64,000 nt of DNA from Cornus controversa (GCA_026545225.1 CM048849.1:44478336-44542335), one strand, 5' to 3'; numbered from the stretch's first letter, positions 13,001 through 28,000 are shown. Notes: a model not told the origin generated them from the letters alone. A program made the numbers and translations.

Positions 13001-16000
13001 ATTACATCATTATTCATGAATCAAGTCTTTCTCACTAGGATAAACAAAATAAAGCAAAATAACTAAGTCAACCATCCTTTGAAATGTCAATTCTGCTCCA
13101 TAGGTGCCTTACCTAGAATGTTAATAGGAGGGTGAGCTCAAAGCTCACCTCATACTGAACCTTAAAAACAACTGTGTAGTATACCCTTAACATACATTGT
13201 CTTAACATATATGTGATAATAAGCAAATTCTCACACGTTGGTTTCATTCTTTAGCAAATAGTTCTGTAAATTTAATATTTAAGGTATTCTTAACCTTACA
13301 AAATTTTTATTCTTTTAATTCTCAATTATGTGTACTCATTCAATCTCTCGGGTGAGGAACGCATCCAATCCGTAGGTAAGGAACGAATCCAACCTTTCAA
13401 TAAGAGGTAAGGAATGAATCTAGCTTCAGATAAGAGGTAAGGAACGAATCAAACCTTTCAGGAAGAGGTAAGGAACAAATCCAACCTTTCAATAAATGGT
13501 AAGGAACAAATCCAACCATTCAATAAGTGGTAAGGAACAAATCCAACCTTCCAAGAGTACAATTAATTTAACTTCCCATTATCGTTGCTTATGCATATCT
13601 ACACCATTTTCACTTTCCAATTGTGAATTGTGTATGATTACATAAATAATACTTCATTTAATTAAATTTTATCCTTACATACCTCCTTGTAACCTAATAG
13701 GAATTATTAATTAATTTTATGTTTAACTATTCCTTCACACTCCCAATTAAGGACTAAAGTACCACTTTTGAGAGTAATTTCTTTAAAAATGGACCTAAAG
13801 TCCCTCTAAATAAATTTATTTTAGTATAATAAGATTATTTACTTCACATATTAATTTTTGGGAATTTTCTGAAATTTAATTTCATTTTTCCCTAATTTCA
13901 TGCTTAATTCCATTAAAAATTAATTAAAAATATTATGTAATATTGGATGAGCCCAGGACCGTGAGAGTCCCTTCTACTTGAGCCCAAACTAAAATCCTCA
14001 AAACCCACATAATTCTTTCTACCCAAGTAATAGTTATCGGCACTTGCGAATGACTTCATTGATCCATTTTTAAACCCACTTGGAGTTAGCGTCCAGGCCC
14101 ACTTTTACTAGACCCAGAAAAATCCACTCCAAATGGGCTTGTTTGGCCTGTTGACCTTGTAGAAACGTTGGGCCTGTTGAACACTCCATTTCCATCATTC
14201 CAACGGGCTTTGCTCCCGTTCGACCCAACCCAATTTTGAGATTTAAGTGGCTCATGTGACCTACCCTAAGCAGACAAGGTAGCACGTGAGACGTTTTTAA
14301 ATTTCAAATCTCTCCAAACGCCAGTTAAAGACCCATAATCCAGATAAGGAATCCTTTCCCTCCACTTGTCCCTCCACTCAACTTCCCTTTCCCACTTGTT
14401 GCCGACACGTGATGCGCGCTTCATCTTCTACCTTTGACTTCACCAGACCTCTGGGACTCCCTCTGTGTCTCCCAGCTTGTCTTCCATTTTTGAATCTCAT
14501 CTACTCCCTTCGACCCCTTTGAAAGCATCGCCCACCAGTCCTCTTCTTTCAACAAGCAAGATTCGTCCCTTCCGATTAGACTTGCCGACTTTGGCACGAG
14601 CTCTAGAAGCTTCTCCTCCCACAACACAACCTTGTAGCATAGTAAATTGTCATGGACGAAGACTGCCAGAAGATAATCAATTCCATCTCTCACCGTGATA
14701 GAATTTTTTCCGCGTTTTTTAACTCGTCGGCTTCCACCTGTACAAACCCACCACACAAATCCCCAATGGACACGACAAGGGCATAGCACCACAAATGCAA
14801 AGGTAAACCGAATACACCCTATTCAACCCTTTTCCTTTAAACACACCAGAGCAACCCAACCTGAAGCACCAAACATCCAACCGTAGAGTTGCATCGCCCC
14901 AATCACGTAACCCCTCCATCAACACCCGAATAGCCTCAGCATGAGAGGGAAGGTGAAATAAGAACAAAGAGTACGGCAATGGTGAAACGCCAACTCCATA
15001 GGAGATCTGCCACGAGGCCCATTCTGCAATTTCCCAAAGGAGCAATTAAACTTCTCTATATTAACAAGGGTGGGTTGCTCAGCACGAAGAGCTACAAAAT
15101 TTAAAGGGGAAGAAGCAGAAATTCCAGACCTTGAATTTAGAATTCAAAGGAATCCCATTAGAAAGGAAATTTACCAAGGCCCAACAAGAAACTGGCTTAA
15201 GCACTCTCAATCAATAGTTCTGCCAATCAGAAGGTATTTGAAAATATTACATTTAATTGAAGCAACCAACAAAATTGACTTGGAATAGAAGAGTCCAAGG
15301 AAGTCATCGAGCACAATGGTTTGGGACATTATAGGGGGAAGAACCACTAACATTTTACTCCTTGAGAACAAGAGCAAGAGGAATCTCAATATATAGAGAG
15401 GAGCTGAATGGGCCTGAAAGGAACTGTCAAATACACTCTCTATTATAAAGTCTACTGGTCCAAAGGCAAATGCACTCTCTATTATAAGTCTACTGATCCA
15501 AAGGCACCCCAAATGTTACACTTAATTTGTCTTCCTTTTAGAACTATATATAAGTTGTCAAGAAGCGCATCCAAAGCCAACTCCATTTTGTCCCAAAAAA
15601 TCAAGGTACAAGAGCTTGAGACAGTAGAAATGTCCTATTGATGGCCACCCTAATGTCTATCAATTTTTGAAGTCATAGCTACAAAGTAATTATAGAAAAG
15701 AATGCCCCAATCAAGGAAAGGATTACACCACATGGGAAGAGTGGGTGGTTAGGGTTTCAAAACTTGTAGCATTATGCTTCTTTTACTTCTTTTAGGAGGT
15801 TCAAACCCACAGTGGAATGGAGTCATGTTTGTGCTTTTAATTGTAACGACAGCCATAAGATACCAAAACATAGAGCAAGAATAGGAGTTAGAGCAGGAGC
15901 AACATGCGATTTTGTCAATCTCTTACATAATTGTATAGTCCACCGTGGTAATGTATTTATATAGGCACATACATACACACACATATATATAGTTGCATAT

Positions 16001-19000
16001 CAAAATTATATATAATATACTTATCAAAAAAAATTATATATAATATACAATATACAAAATTTAAGCAAAAAACTATAGTAGCTTAGTGGTTCGTCGAGGT
16101 AGCAAAAACACCTATCTGTGTTTTAGTTTTGGGCTAAATTTTACCAATATTTTTTTATAAGAGAACAAGATCTATTAGCAATAATTTTAGACGGAAAAAG
16201 AGGTTAAAAAAAAAAAACTTGGTCCAAACATGTGTTTTGTATTGTCTCCAGAAATTCTAACAATGAAAACCAACAAAGAAAAAAAGGAAAAGGAAAGAAA
16301 CAACAACAAAATTGGCCCTTAGGTCAAAGAATAGAAAATTCAACCAAACAGGCCCTTAGGTTTCATGAGGGGTCTCACTATACTAGTGTAGTACTGCAAG
16401 CGCATTTCTCCAGCAAAACTTCAGCACTTAAATAAACTCTCAAATCCCACTTTCAACATCAAATTGTGCTCCATTTAATGCACGATTACAAGCTGAAAGC
16501 TGATAAATGGTGTTTAAGAATACATGCAAATCCTTATGTCAATTCAATCATAATATCAAGACCAAAATATCTTTCTCAATAAATACAATCTAAATACAAA
16601 TCAACAAGCAAACAATCTATAAAGGAGACAAGTTGAAAGATGAAAACCAAACCAAACCAAAATGTCAAACCACCATGGAAAAGAATTAAGCTAGCATACC
16701 TAAGTTTTCCAAGGACAATACCAGATTCATTAGAACGAAAAAGCCCAATATCTTCAGGAGATATGATCTCATATGTTTGTTTATGTTTAAGCATTCCATC
16801 CTACAAAATAGAGAGCATAAAAAATCAGTTAGAAGAAGATCAACTACACCTGTGTCATGTTTAGTGTCTTATCTTTACACAACCAGCCCCAATTCTTGAG
16901 AAAGGAGGAAGGTTGCATTGGGTAGCTTGACGGCCACCGCAAGACTTTGTCAGGACCAAAATGACTATGAAGTAGTTGGGAAAAGGCTTTATTTATCGTT
17001 GATGTAAGAAGTTTAATTCAACTAAATGAGAACAAACATGAAAAAGTCAGCTTTTAAAAAGGAACCAAGACAAAACCACATGATCACTCTAACTAATAAG
17101 ATAACTTGAACGTGTATATATACGAACGAACACATCAAAATCAGGAAATTATCAATGGACAGACAAAGTTCAAATGAGGAAAAAATATTCAAAACAAAAC
17201 CCTTTAGAGAAGACATGCATCTTAACAATTGTGGAGAGAAAAATGTTGAGCAGCCTTTTCATTAGCAGTCTTCTAGGAGGGTTTCCTAATATATCCCAGT
17301 TACGCTACTTAAAATGGTTCTGGAGGGCATAATGAATCATAAAATATAACTAACAAAAATTTGTGAAAGTTGGAAAGAGATTGAAAAAGGTAGAAGTGGA
17401 AGGCACAAATGACACAGTGAAGAAAGATATAGAATAATGATTGAAGGATACTCTGAGCCGCAATATAATTGAGTAAGAAGATACAGTAATGACAACAGCC
17501 ATTACTAGTGAGGTGTTAATGCAAACAACGTTGCATGAATTTTCCTTTTTTAACAAACTTCTCCAGCCTTATATAACCCTAAAAAAGGTATGACAAGCTC
17601 AAGCTCATTTGTATTATAACCCCCGAGCCTTGACCTTAAGATCATTTAACTAATGGCCCAAACCCGAACAAGCCTAGGCTCTACTCATTCCCACTTGTAA
17701 AAGTCATACAATGGCGACAATGTAATTTTATTGAAGAGAGATATAAACTAAACTTGATGTGTACACTGAGCTGCAACAAAATAAACTACCAGGACACATT
17801 AATTACGATAACCATTGATTAATGAGGTGCTATTAATGCAAATAACTTTCCATGATTTTTGTTTTTGTTTTTTTTTTTTTTTGACAAACTTCTCCAGGAC
17901 TTCTCCAGGCCTTATGGAGCCCTCAAATAGGACATGAACAGCTCGAGCTCAATTCAGTAATGAGCTCATTCAGGCTCCTTATTTAATATACCTGTCTTGA
18001 CCTCAACATTGTTGAGTTTACCTGGCCTTCTTTTTAATTTATCTTCCTCTTCCTTCATCATGACACCTCATGCCATTGTACCTGAACTTTTTCTTTAAAT
18101 ATAGGTTCTTTTTCATAAAAGACTAAGGAAATTGGTAGATAATTGTGAACATGTCCAATACAGAAGGTTTCTTCTCTTTTCCCATTTTTATTGATACGAA
18201 ACAAGATATAAATTATATTAAGACAAGGAAACATCACATCTGATGCATCACAAAAGTACAAACAATACAAGAATAATCAACTATATTTTGACATTGTCAT
18301 TGTAGGTCAGTGGTTTAATGCTCACATGACATTTTAAGGGGAGGGTGGTGTAAAAGGTTCGATTCTTATTGATTGAAAAAATAAAATAAAATACTACTTC
18401 CAAAGCACTAAGGCTATGTTTGGTACACTGGAAAAGAAAAAAAAAGGATAACATTAGTTATTAGAGAAAAGTAAAGAAAGGAAAGGAAAGGATAATGTTA
18501 ACCTTTTGTCGTGTTTGGTTGATTAATAAAGCAAAAGAAGGAAATGATAGTTAACATGTTTGGGGAAAGAAAGGAAAGGAAACTATATAAAAATACTACC
18601 ATTATACCCTTTTATATTTAAAAGACAAATTTTATCTTTTATCAAAATAAGGGCAAAGTTGGTATTAACAAAATTTAATTAAAAAATGCTAGTCTTTCCT
18701 TCCATTTCCTCTCATTTTTGGGAGGATAACAAAGCTTGCTCCTCATGCTTTAGGCTATCCATCCATTTCTTTTCTTTTCCTTCCAAAATTTTGTACCGAA
18801 CATAAAAAACCATATCCCTCCATTACCTTTCTTTTCTTTTCCTTCCATTTCTTTCCAACCAAACTGGTCCTAAATGAATTGGGATGGCAGGAATGTGCCA
18901 AAGCAGTCCTCCTTAAAATACCATAAGACAACGATGATCAATTAATAAGATGAAATGAGAAATAGCATTTGGAACAAAGTCACAAGAAGTTACAGCCACC

Positions 19001-22000
19001 AATACTGTGCTAATAGGTTGAAACAAATTCTTGTAGCTATGGTAACACCAACCTGATGGATACCGCTTTCATGAGCAAAAGCATTTTCTCCAACAATAGC
19101 CTTGTGTGGCTGAACATGCAACCCAGTGTACTCTTCTACCTAGATAGACAAAGTGCTAATTAAGAAACTGCAAGTGAATCAAATTGAAAGAAGATGAAAA
19201 CGTCATATGTTGCAACGAAGTCTATGAAAGAATACCATCTTGCTTGCCATAACAATGTGTTGTATGTTGATCCCGGTATGAAGACCTCCCAGTACTTCCT
19301 CTCCACGACATTTCAGAGTCATTACAACCTAAATTAGAAAGAAAAGGAAGCATCACATAAATCAATATAAACTAAAATGTCTAAAAGATTTTCAAACAGG
19401 ACCCAAGGTACAAAGGGGGACAACAACCTCAAAGGAACTCAACTCAAGAACCTTAAACTAAAACTTAGTAGATGGCATTCGTGATTTATGTTGCCAAATT
19501 CATTATTAATACTGTCTTAAAACCACAATTAAAACCACAAATAATAGGAATTCTCCTTCTTTTCTTCTTTCCTTATTATTATTATTATTTTTTTAAATTT
19601 ATGTTTCAGTTTAGTTTTCATTGTTACATGAGGTGGCACAGGAAGAGATAGACAATTAAGTATAGGACAACCAAAAAATGTACAACCAAAAATCACAAGC
19701 CGTTTTAAAGGTCACAACCAAAAATCTAACCCGTACAAAAATTTCAAAAATTAGTTTCTGTTGAGCAACTGTTCCTAAAGCTCCAACTGAGATCTTTTGC
19801 CCAAGTTACGACTGTTTGGTCTTTTATCCAATGACAAAGTGAAGAAAACCCCTTAACTCATTTAGGCAGATTTATTGACTATATATTCGTTCAAAAAAAT
19901 TATAACAATGTGTTTTATGCAGTGCAAGAAACGAACACTTTTATATCTTTTATCGGTAAACTGAAGTTCATTATATAAATAAAATACTCTATAGACATCC
20001 AGAAATCGAGAGACAATTCAGCAAAATCCAGTAACAATAGCATAGAAATACACCATAGAAGGTGAATCTTGAAATATCTACATAGAGGGGGAAAAAAGAA
20101 AAAAAATAAAAACTAATTTCTCATAAATTCAGGTGGTTCCCTGTTCCAAAATCAAACGGCACAAAAAAGTTCACGCCAACTAAAAGAATATCCACTAAAA
20201 AACATAATCATGATATTTTATCACTACGAGAAAGCCAACAGCAACAAAAGGTGTTGCCATCATTTGTAGATGAACCAAAAAAATAAATAAACGAAAAACG
20301 AGAGACACTGAAAATTTGTCATGTGTATACTAAGAAATGTTTATGTGGTTTTGATCTTACATTGGACCTACCCATGTTCAAAGTTCAAAAAGCTATGCTA
20401 TGTAAATGTTCTCATTTGCCAAAGGTATAGCACAAATATCAAAACACTTGTGTCTTTGTTCCAAAAGGTTTGGGCATTACACAGATTGGTGACCTAGATA
20501 TAAAACACACCCAGATTGTTGAGCACATGTAACATACATACATGACCAGAGATATCGAGCAACAAAAATCATGAGACTACATATTACATCTCTAGAACCA
20601 AATCTACAGCCAGGAAAGAATGATGGATGATGGGGCTGTGATAGCTTTATTTTAAAAAAGAATTAAAAAATAATAATCAAGATTTGCATTCCTCAACTAC
20701 TCATACATCGATTCAGGGAATCCAAAGGGAATAGTCTCGCCCCCAAAGGGGGTGGAGACACCCTCCGTAACCCAAAAAAGAACTAGTCATACATATCCCA
20801 TCAATGGTTGGGATTTGGGAAAAAATCTTGAGCAGTAAAACCTGGTAGGAGACAAAAAGCAACTCAAAAAAAAAAAATGCATAATCATCAACCAAACGCT
20901 CAAAGCCTGTTAGCCCCAGACCCCTGATCCTGTACCCCACAAGGAAAGAAAAGAAAAAAGAAAGGTGGAAGTAAATTATTGAAACTAAGAACGCAATTTT
21001 ATGACAAGATTGCAATTGAAAAAATAAGCTTAGAGCTTAACTAACGTAAAATCCCCGGAAAGTACCACCTCAGAGCAGCAGAAGTCCAGAACCACATGGT
21101 TGACATCAAAATTAGCTTTCATGATATATAGAAAATTTGACATTGGAATATACCACACTCAAGAGGCAGAACTGAGCAAATTATGTTTCTGGCACAAATT
21201 TTGCACCAACATATACACAATCCAATTGCTGTTTATAAAACAAACACGCACCTCCTCCAAGGAAGCATTGCCAGCTCTTTCACCAATGCCATTGATTGTT
21301 ACTTCTACTTGTCTTGCGCCTGCACATGCCCCCTGAATTTAGATGAGCTAAGATGTGAGTGCAACATGGTTTTGGTAACCTGCCACCAAACTTAAACATG
21401 AAAATGTGATTATGCAATTGCATACTGCTAATGTGTTGGCAGTAGAGAGACCAAGATCATTCTGGCAATGCGTCGAGATGATCACATTTTCAATTCCAGG
21501 GGTGTTGGATATTATATCTGCAATTAATTGTCCAAATTCATGAGGCACAGTATAGCCAACTGTATCAGGGATGTTGAGAGTTGTTGCCCCAGCTTTTATA
21601 ACTTCTCCTAGAATTTGATAAAGAAACTCCCTCTCAGATCTATTAACACCAACAAGAAAAAAAATCATGTTAACAAGAAGCAAATGCAAATAAAAAATAG
21701 ACACTGGAATTCTTGCAAGCAGTTTCTAAATTAATTAGGAACGAAGAAGTTTATAAAATAATCCATCATGGATAAAAGATGCAATAGAAGAGATCAAGAG
21801 AAGTACTAATAAGTCATACTTTTCATCTCAAAAGACAATCAAATCCTAAAAAGTTCTATAAAGACAATGAGCGGCTAGCCGGCTAGTTTAATAAATATTT
21901 CCACCATAGTTCAAGATTCATTAGAGATGAGTTTTTTCCCAATTTTACTGTTCAAGTTTAGAATACCTATTCAGCAGAGTTTTTTTTTTTTTTTTTTTGT

Positions 22001-25000
22001 ATTATATACCTATGAAGTTTTAACTCCGCTTGAGTTTCTTACACAGCTGGTCCGAAGCCCGGATAAAGGAGGAGGGTTGCGTCAGGTAGCTTAACAGTCA
22101 GCGTAAAACTATATCATGACCAATATGAACATGAATCCTATGAATAAACGAGTAAATACTAGGGCGTTCCCCTTAAGCAACGCATTGCATCAGCTTCCGA
22201 ATGCTTCGAAAAATGGACAAGGGGCGCCGCATCAGCGCCCAAGTGCGGTAAAAAATCAGTAAGGGTTCTCGCGTATTTCTGGACGAGCGCAGGTAAAGAA
22301 GTTAGCCCAGAATATTACGCTTAGGATAGAGACTTGGAATATAGGAACTTTGATGGGTAATGGAATGGAGTTAGTAGATACTATGATTAGAAGAAAGATT
22401 AATAGTTTATGTCTACAAGAAACTAAGTGGGTAGGGGAAAATCTAGAGAAATTGAAGGATATAAATTATACTATACCGGAAAGAATAGACATATAAATGG
22501 AGTAAGGATAATCATAGAGAAAAATTTAAAAGATGATGTAATAATAGTTATTAGAAAAGAAGATAGGATCATATTAGTAAAACTCGTATTAGGAGAAAAT
22601 ATAGTTAATATAATTAGCGCGTATGCACCCCAAGTAGGACTAGATGACAATATTAAAACACTTTTTTGGGAACATATGGACGAGTTGATGCAAGAGATAC
22701 CCGAAGGAGAAAAAGTGCATATAGGAGGAGACTTTAATGGCCATGTAGGAAAAGAGAGTGGAGGATATGAAATGGAACATGGTGGGCATGGATTTGGAGA
22801 TAGAAATCATGCCAGGGAGACTATCTTAGATTTTGCGGTAGCATATAATCTTATAATTAGGAATACATTTTCTATAAAGAATGATGAACACTTAACAACC
22901 TTTAAAAGTGATTCAAATGTGAGCCAAATTAATTTCTTTTTAACTAGAAAGGTAGATAGACTAACAAGCAAAGATTGTAAAGTTATTCCCAGAGAAAGTT
23001 TAACGTTATGACATAGGCTTCTTGTTTTAGATGTATGTATAAAAAGACAACCAAAAAGGAGAAAAAGAATCATAAACCCAAGGACTAGGTGGTGGAATTT
23101 AAGAGAGGAGAAAATGAATTTATTTAAAAATAGTACTCCCTCCGTCCCATAATTTTAGTCCAGTATTCCATTTTGGAATGTCCCAAAATACATGTCCATT
23201 TCCTAAAATGGATGTACTATCTTTTATATGATTCCTAAACTACCCTTTCAAACTCCACTATCCTAAAAGTTGGCCCCACCATATAATAATAATACTAACC
23301 TTTAAACAAGGACTAGTGCGTAAATTCATTCATTATCACTATAAAAAGTTGGCCCCGCCATAAAAAGTTGGATTTCCCAAACCTCTCAAGAATTATGGGA
23401 CGGAGGGAGTATGTTAAAAGAAGCAACATGGAATATAGAAGATGAAACAAACTTAATGTGGAATAAGATGGCTACATATATAAAAAGAGTAGCAAAAGAA
23501 GTTCTATGAGAATCAAAAGGAACGGGACCGTCATTTAAAGAAACTTGGTACTAGAATGAAGAAGTTCAAAAAATCGTAAAAACAAAATGGGAATGCTATA
23601 AAGTTTGGCAAAAAACTAGGATCAGTGAAACCTTTAACAAATATAAAAAAGTAAATAAAGAAGTTAAGAAAGTAGCAAGTGAGGCAAAGCATAGAGCATA
23701 TGACGATTTCTATTCTAAACTAGGTACAAAAGATGGAGAGAAGAATATATATAAACTTGCCAAGCTAAGGGAGAGAAAAACTAAAAATTTTAGCCATATT
23801 AAATGTGTTAAGAGTGAAGATTCACGGGTTTTAGTAAGAAACGATGAAATTAAAGAAAGATGGAAAAACTATTTTGAGAAATTGCTAAATGAAACCATAT
23901 AAGAAGTTCAGGCTTAGAGGAAAATGTTAGAGATATTATATTTTTCCGTATGGTCAAGGAGTGAAAGGTTATGAATGCCTTAAGGAAGATGAAATCGAGG
24001 AGGGCTTTAGGATCAGATGGCATTCCTATTGAGGTGTGGAAGTGTCTAGGAGAAGTTGGCTTGTCTTGGTTAACAAAATTGTTTAACAAAATTATAACAA
24101 CTAAGAAGATACCTGATGAGTGGCGCCAAAATTTTCTTGTACCTATATATAAAAATAAAGGAGACGTACAAAATTGTAAAAATTATCATGGTATTAAATT
24201 AATGAGTCACATTATGAAACTTTGGGAGAGAATGATTGATCAACGCCTAAGACGAGAGACGGAAGTGTCGAAGAATCAATTTGGATTCATGCTGGGTAGG
24301 TCAACGATGGAGGCTATTCACTTGTTGAGGAGACTAATGGAAAGATATAGAGAGAAGAAGAGAGATCTCCATATTATTTTTATTGATTTGGAGAAAGCCT
24401 ATAATAGGGTACCTAGAGACTTAATATGGAGGGTTTTAGAAAAGAAAGGAGTTCACAAAGGGATAAATCGACACAATAAAGGACATGTATTAAGGGTGTG
24501 TAACTATAGTTAGAACGCCTGTAGGGGAAAAAAGTGAATTCCCAATCACTGTAGAATTACACCAATGGTCAACATTAAGTCCATACCTTTATGCTTTAGT
24601 GATGAATAAGCTACAAGACACATCCAAGATGATATTCCATGGTGTATGTTGTTTGCCTATGATATTGTTTTAGTTGACGAGATTAGAGAAGGAGTTAATG
24701 CCAAATTGAAGGTTTGGAGAGAAGCTTTAGAACTAAAAGGGTTTAAGATAAGTCGAAATAAAACTGAATATATAGAATGTAATTTTAATAAATCTAGAAG
24801 GACAAATGAGGATATAGTGAAGATTGAGAATCAAGAGGTTCAAAAAAGTGAACATTTTCACTATTTAGACTCAATTATCCAAAATGAGGAAGAAATTAGA
24901 GATGACGTTAATCATAGAATCAAGGCAGGATAGATTAAATGGAGGGGCGCATTTAGTATATTGTGTGATAGGCGTATCCCCTTACGATTAAAAGGGGAGT

Positions 25001-28000
25001 TTTATCGAACAGCTATTGGACCAGCCATATTTTATGGTACCGAATGTTGGGCAGCTAAACAACAACATTTGCATAAGGTGAGTGTTGCAGAAATGCGAAT
25101 GTTGAGATTGATGTGCGAGAAGACTAGAAAGGATAGAATTAGAAATGAACACATTCGGGAGATGGTTGAAGTAGCACCAATTGGAGATAGAGAGAGAATC
25201 GGTTAAGATGGTTTGGACATGTGCAAAGAAGACCTTTAACTGTGTCAGTCAGGAGAAGTGACAGGGGAAGATGAAGACCAAAGCTAACATGGGGCAGAGT
25301 TAGTAAAGAAAGATATGATAGCATGTGAATTAACTGAGAAGATGACCTTAAATAGAGCGGAATAGAAACATCGGATTCATGTAGCCGACCCCAAGTAATT
25401 GGAAAAAGGCTTGGTTGTTGTTGTTGTATATACCTATGAAGTTTTACAATTTAGAAAATGCCACCGTTGAATTATAAATAATTAAAAACTATATAATTGT
25501 GCTCCCACTAATATTTTTTATCTAAACCTCTCTCTCTCATTTATCTCTACGCATAGCCTCCCGATAATCGAACTCTCTTCTCTCTCATTTTCTCATGACT
25601 ATGGCTTCAGCCCATCATCGAGCAGCCCCCACCACCCATCCGACCATCCACCATCTCTCTCTCTCGGCACACACTTGCCATTCACCAAGAACCCTTGTTG
25701 GTGATCGAAACCCAGTTTTCACAATCTTAGGCTTTACAACTATTTCAAGTTCTCTCTAAAGTTTGCAACAAACAATATTGCAACTTTCCTCTTCAACAAA
25801 GGGTTCATAATGTTCATTGAAGGTGTAAGATTAAAACTCTCTATACATAGAACACTCTTATCTCTCATTAGGGTTCAAAATTTTCCAATCAAGTCATATT
25901 TAAGTCAAATTAAAAGGGCAAATTCAATGCACGAGACTCCTGCCATTGCAAGATTTGGAAAGGATCAGATGTCAAAGCCTTACCTCTGCTTGCAAAGAGA
26001 CTATTTTTGTGTTTCGAACACGTGACCTCCAAGTCACAGTGTAACAACCTTACTATTGCGCCAAGGCTCGCCCTCTTTGTATTTTTAAGTCAAACTAATT
26101 ATTGAAATTTCTTTTAAATTTGTTTAATTTTTGGTTATTAATAGCAATTTGGACCAATTGGAAGGTGTTGTCGAAAAACCTCTAGGTGGAAATCAAACCC
26201 TAAGCTCATGGTATACTGACTCAATCTACTTATTCTTGTTTTTTCGCTTCTTTTGGCTTGTTTTCTTTGATTTTTTTTCTAGTAATACTGGATGTTCAAT
26301 TTTTGCTTTTTTTATTTTTATTTTTTTGGGTAAACTATGAATTTATGGGTTTGTGGCCCTCTTATTATGGTTTTCACTGACATTATTGACATATTTGAGG
26401 TTGATACATTTTTTTTCTTGAGTGGTAGATATAAGATGTTATTAAATAATTTATTTTAATCGGAATGTTATTAAATACTTCAATCCCTAAAATGTGACTA
26501 GCTAAATATAAGACGTTTTCAAAATATGTAAAGTCATCAAGAACAATTGTAAATGTACTAAAATGGAATTATCAATTGCTGAGAAACAAGCCTCCAATCA
26601 CGTACCACCAAATATTACGATGTGACGATAAGTAAACAAGTACAAAGAAATTTGCAAGAACACACCAAGAATTATACGTGGTTTGACTAAACAAGCCTAC
26701 GTCCACGGAGAACCCGATTTCACTATATAGATTGTAACAGTACAAGTTGAAGAATTGTATCAAGAGTATACTCAACTCTCAACCCTTAACCCTTATACAT
26801 ACAATCTCACTCGAAAGGAAATCACAAATTCAAAAATGAATTCTCTCTCTAAGTGTCCTCTCAAAAACAATAAGAGTATTACCTCTACGCAAGAGTTGTC
26901 ATCTCAAAATAATGAAAGTGACCTATCAAATACAATGAGAGTATTACCTCTTTTCTTCTCATTAGTCTCAACATATAACATAAGTAACTATTTATACAGA
27001 CCAAAACCCAATTTCCTAGTAGACAAGGATTACAATTTTTTAGAGCCTAAGATTTGCCTACCAAGAACTTTCCTTCCTTGACACCAAGACTTACCTACTA
27101 AGAAATTACCCAATAAGACATAACTCTATAATGAAAACCTAATCACAATAGGAATTTGAGCCAACTTAACATCAATGAACCGAACGTTAAAATTCTTTTG
27201 CTTATTACAGTAGTTTGAATTGTTTTTCATCTTGTTGTTGTTGAAGGCCGCCCCCCACACATAATTTTCTGAGTTTGTCACTGATATCAACCAAATATTT
27301 TACCTCCAAGTTGACAAACTAAATTAGATTTACCTTAGAAACAAAAGAAATGAACAAAATCAGTTACCACAAAGTAATTTTCCAGAAAACCTAAGTGACT
27401 TTATTTAGGTTTCACATTATTAAGTCTTTTTAGGTTTCGCATTATTTTGTTAAATTTACCTTTACAAACATTTGAATGATTTAGTAAAAATTCATGTATT
27501 AATAATTACTTTATGTTTTAAATCTAAAGCATCACCAAACAATGTTAGCACCAGAGGACATGAAAATCAAGGTACAACAATGGCTTATGTGTTCAAGGGG
27601 TAAATTTTTTTTACAACCCTAAATTTTAAAATAATAAGTCTAAAGCATCACCAAACAATGTTAGCACCAGAGGACATGAAAATCAAGGTACAACAATGAC
27701 TTTTGTGTTCAAGGGGAAGACAATCCAGTTTTCAATATTCTCATAACTTAAAAGTTCATAATAACTCCTAAAAGGATAAGATAATATATATAGGAAATAG
27801 TAGGAAGGCCAAAACAATTCATCTTATCAAAGCGGGTTTTTGACCAACCTTCCAGCATCTTCAGGGCTGAACTCCACGTCATTGCAACCCAAGCTCCGCG
27901 CATACCCCACCATACTCCTCGCCGTCTCGATCACCTGCTCCTTCGTCTTCTTCAGCTTATACTTCATATGAATCTCACTGGTCGCAATAAACGTATGTAT

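Larger units (their letters stand above)
22003..25446 (+). mobile_element. RTE-clade LINE with 20-bp target site duplication, in IPMS intron 1
   Basis: Both ends carry the identical 20 bases tatatacctatgaagtttta (22003-22022 and 25427-25446), so the inserted body is 22023-25426. It has a GC-richer 5' end, an endonuclease region, a reverse transcriptase region, and a 3' end of (TTG)n microsatellite rather than poly(A), as RTE elements do. It is antisense to IPMS and interrupted by a Stowaway MITE. A body of about 3.1 kb without the MITE is near full length for plant RTE. Confidence 0.92.

Noticed and set aside
13351-13560. CRISPR-like array
   Set aside because: Units are contiguous without unique spacers and the DNA is a plant intron, so it is a plain tandem repeat.
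14421-15045. Overlapping frames on both strands in intron 6
   Set aside because: Higher GC content makes long chance frames likely. The text has no domain pattern and frames occur on both strands at once.
25980-26075. tRNA-like sequence with A and B boxes
   Set aside because: The segment is the head of an Au-type SINE. It has no complete cloverleaf, and Au-specific sequence follows it with flanking duplications.
26755-27081. 108-codon plus-strand frame
   Set aside because: It lies entirely within the solo LTR and is antisense to that element.
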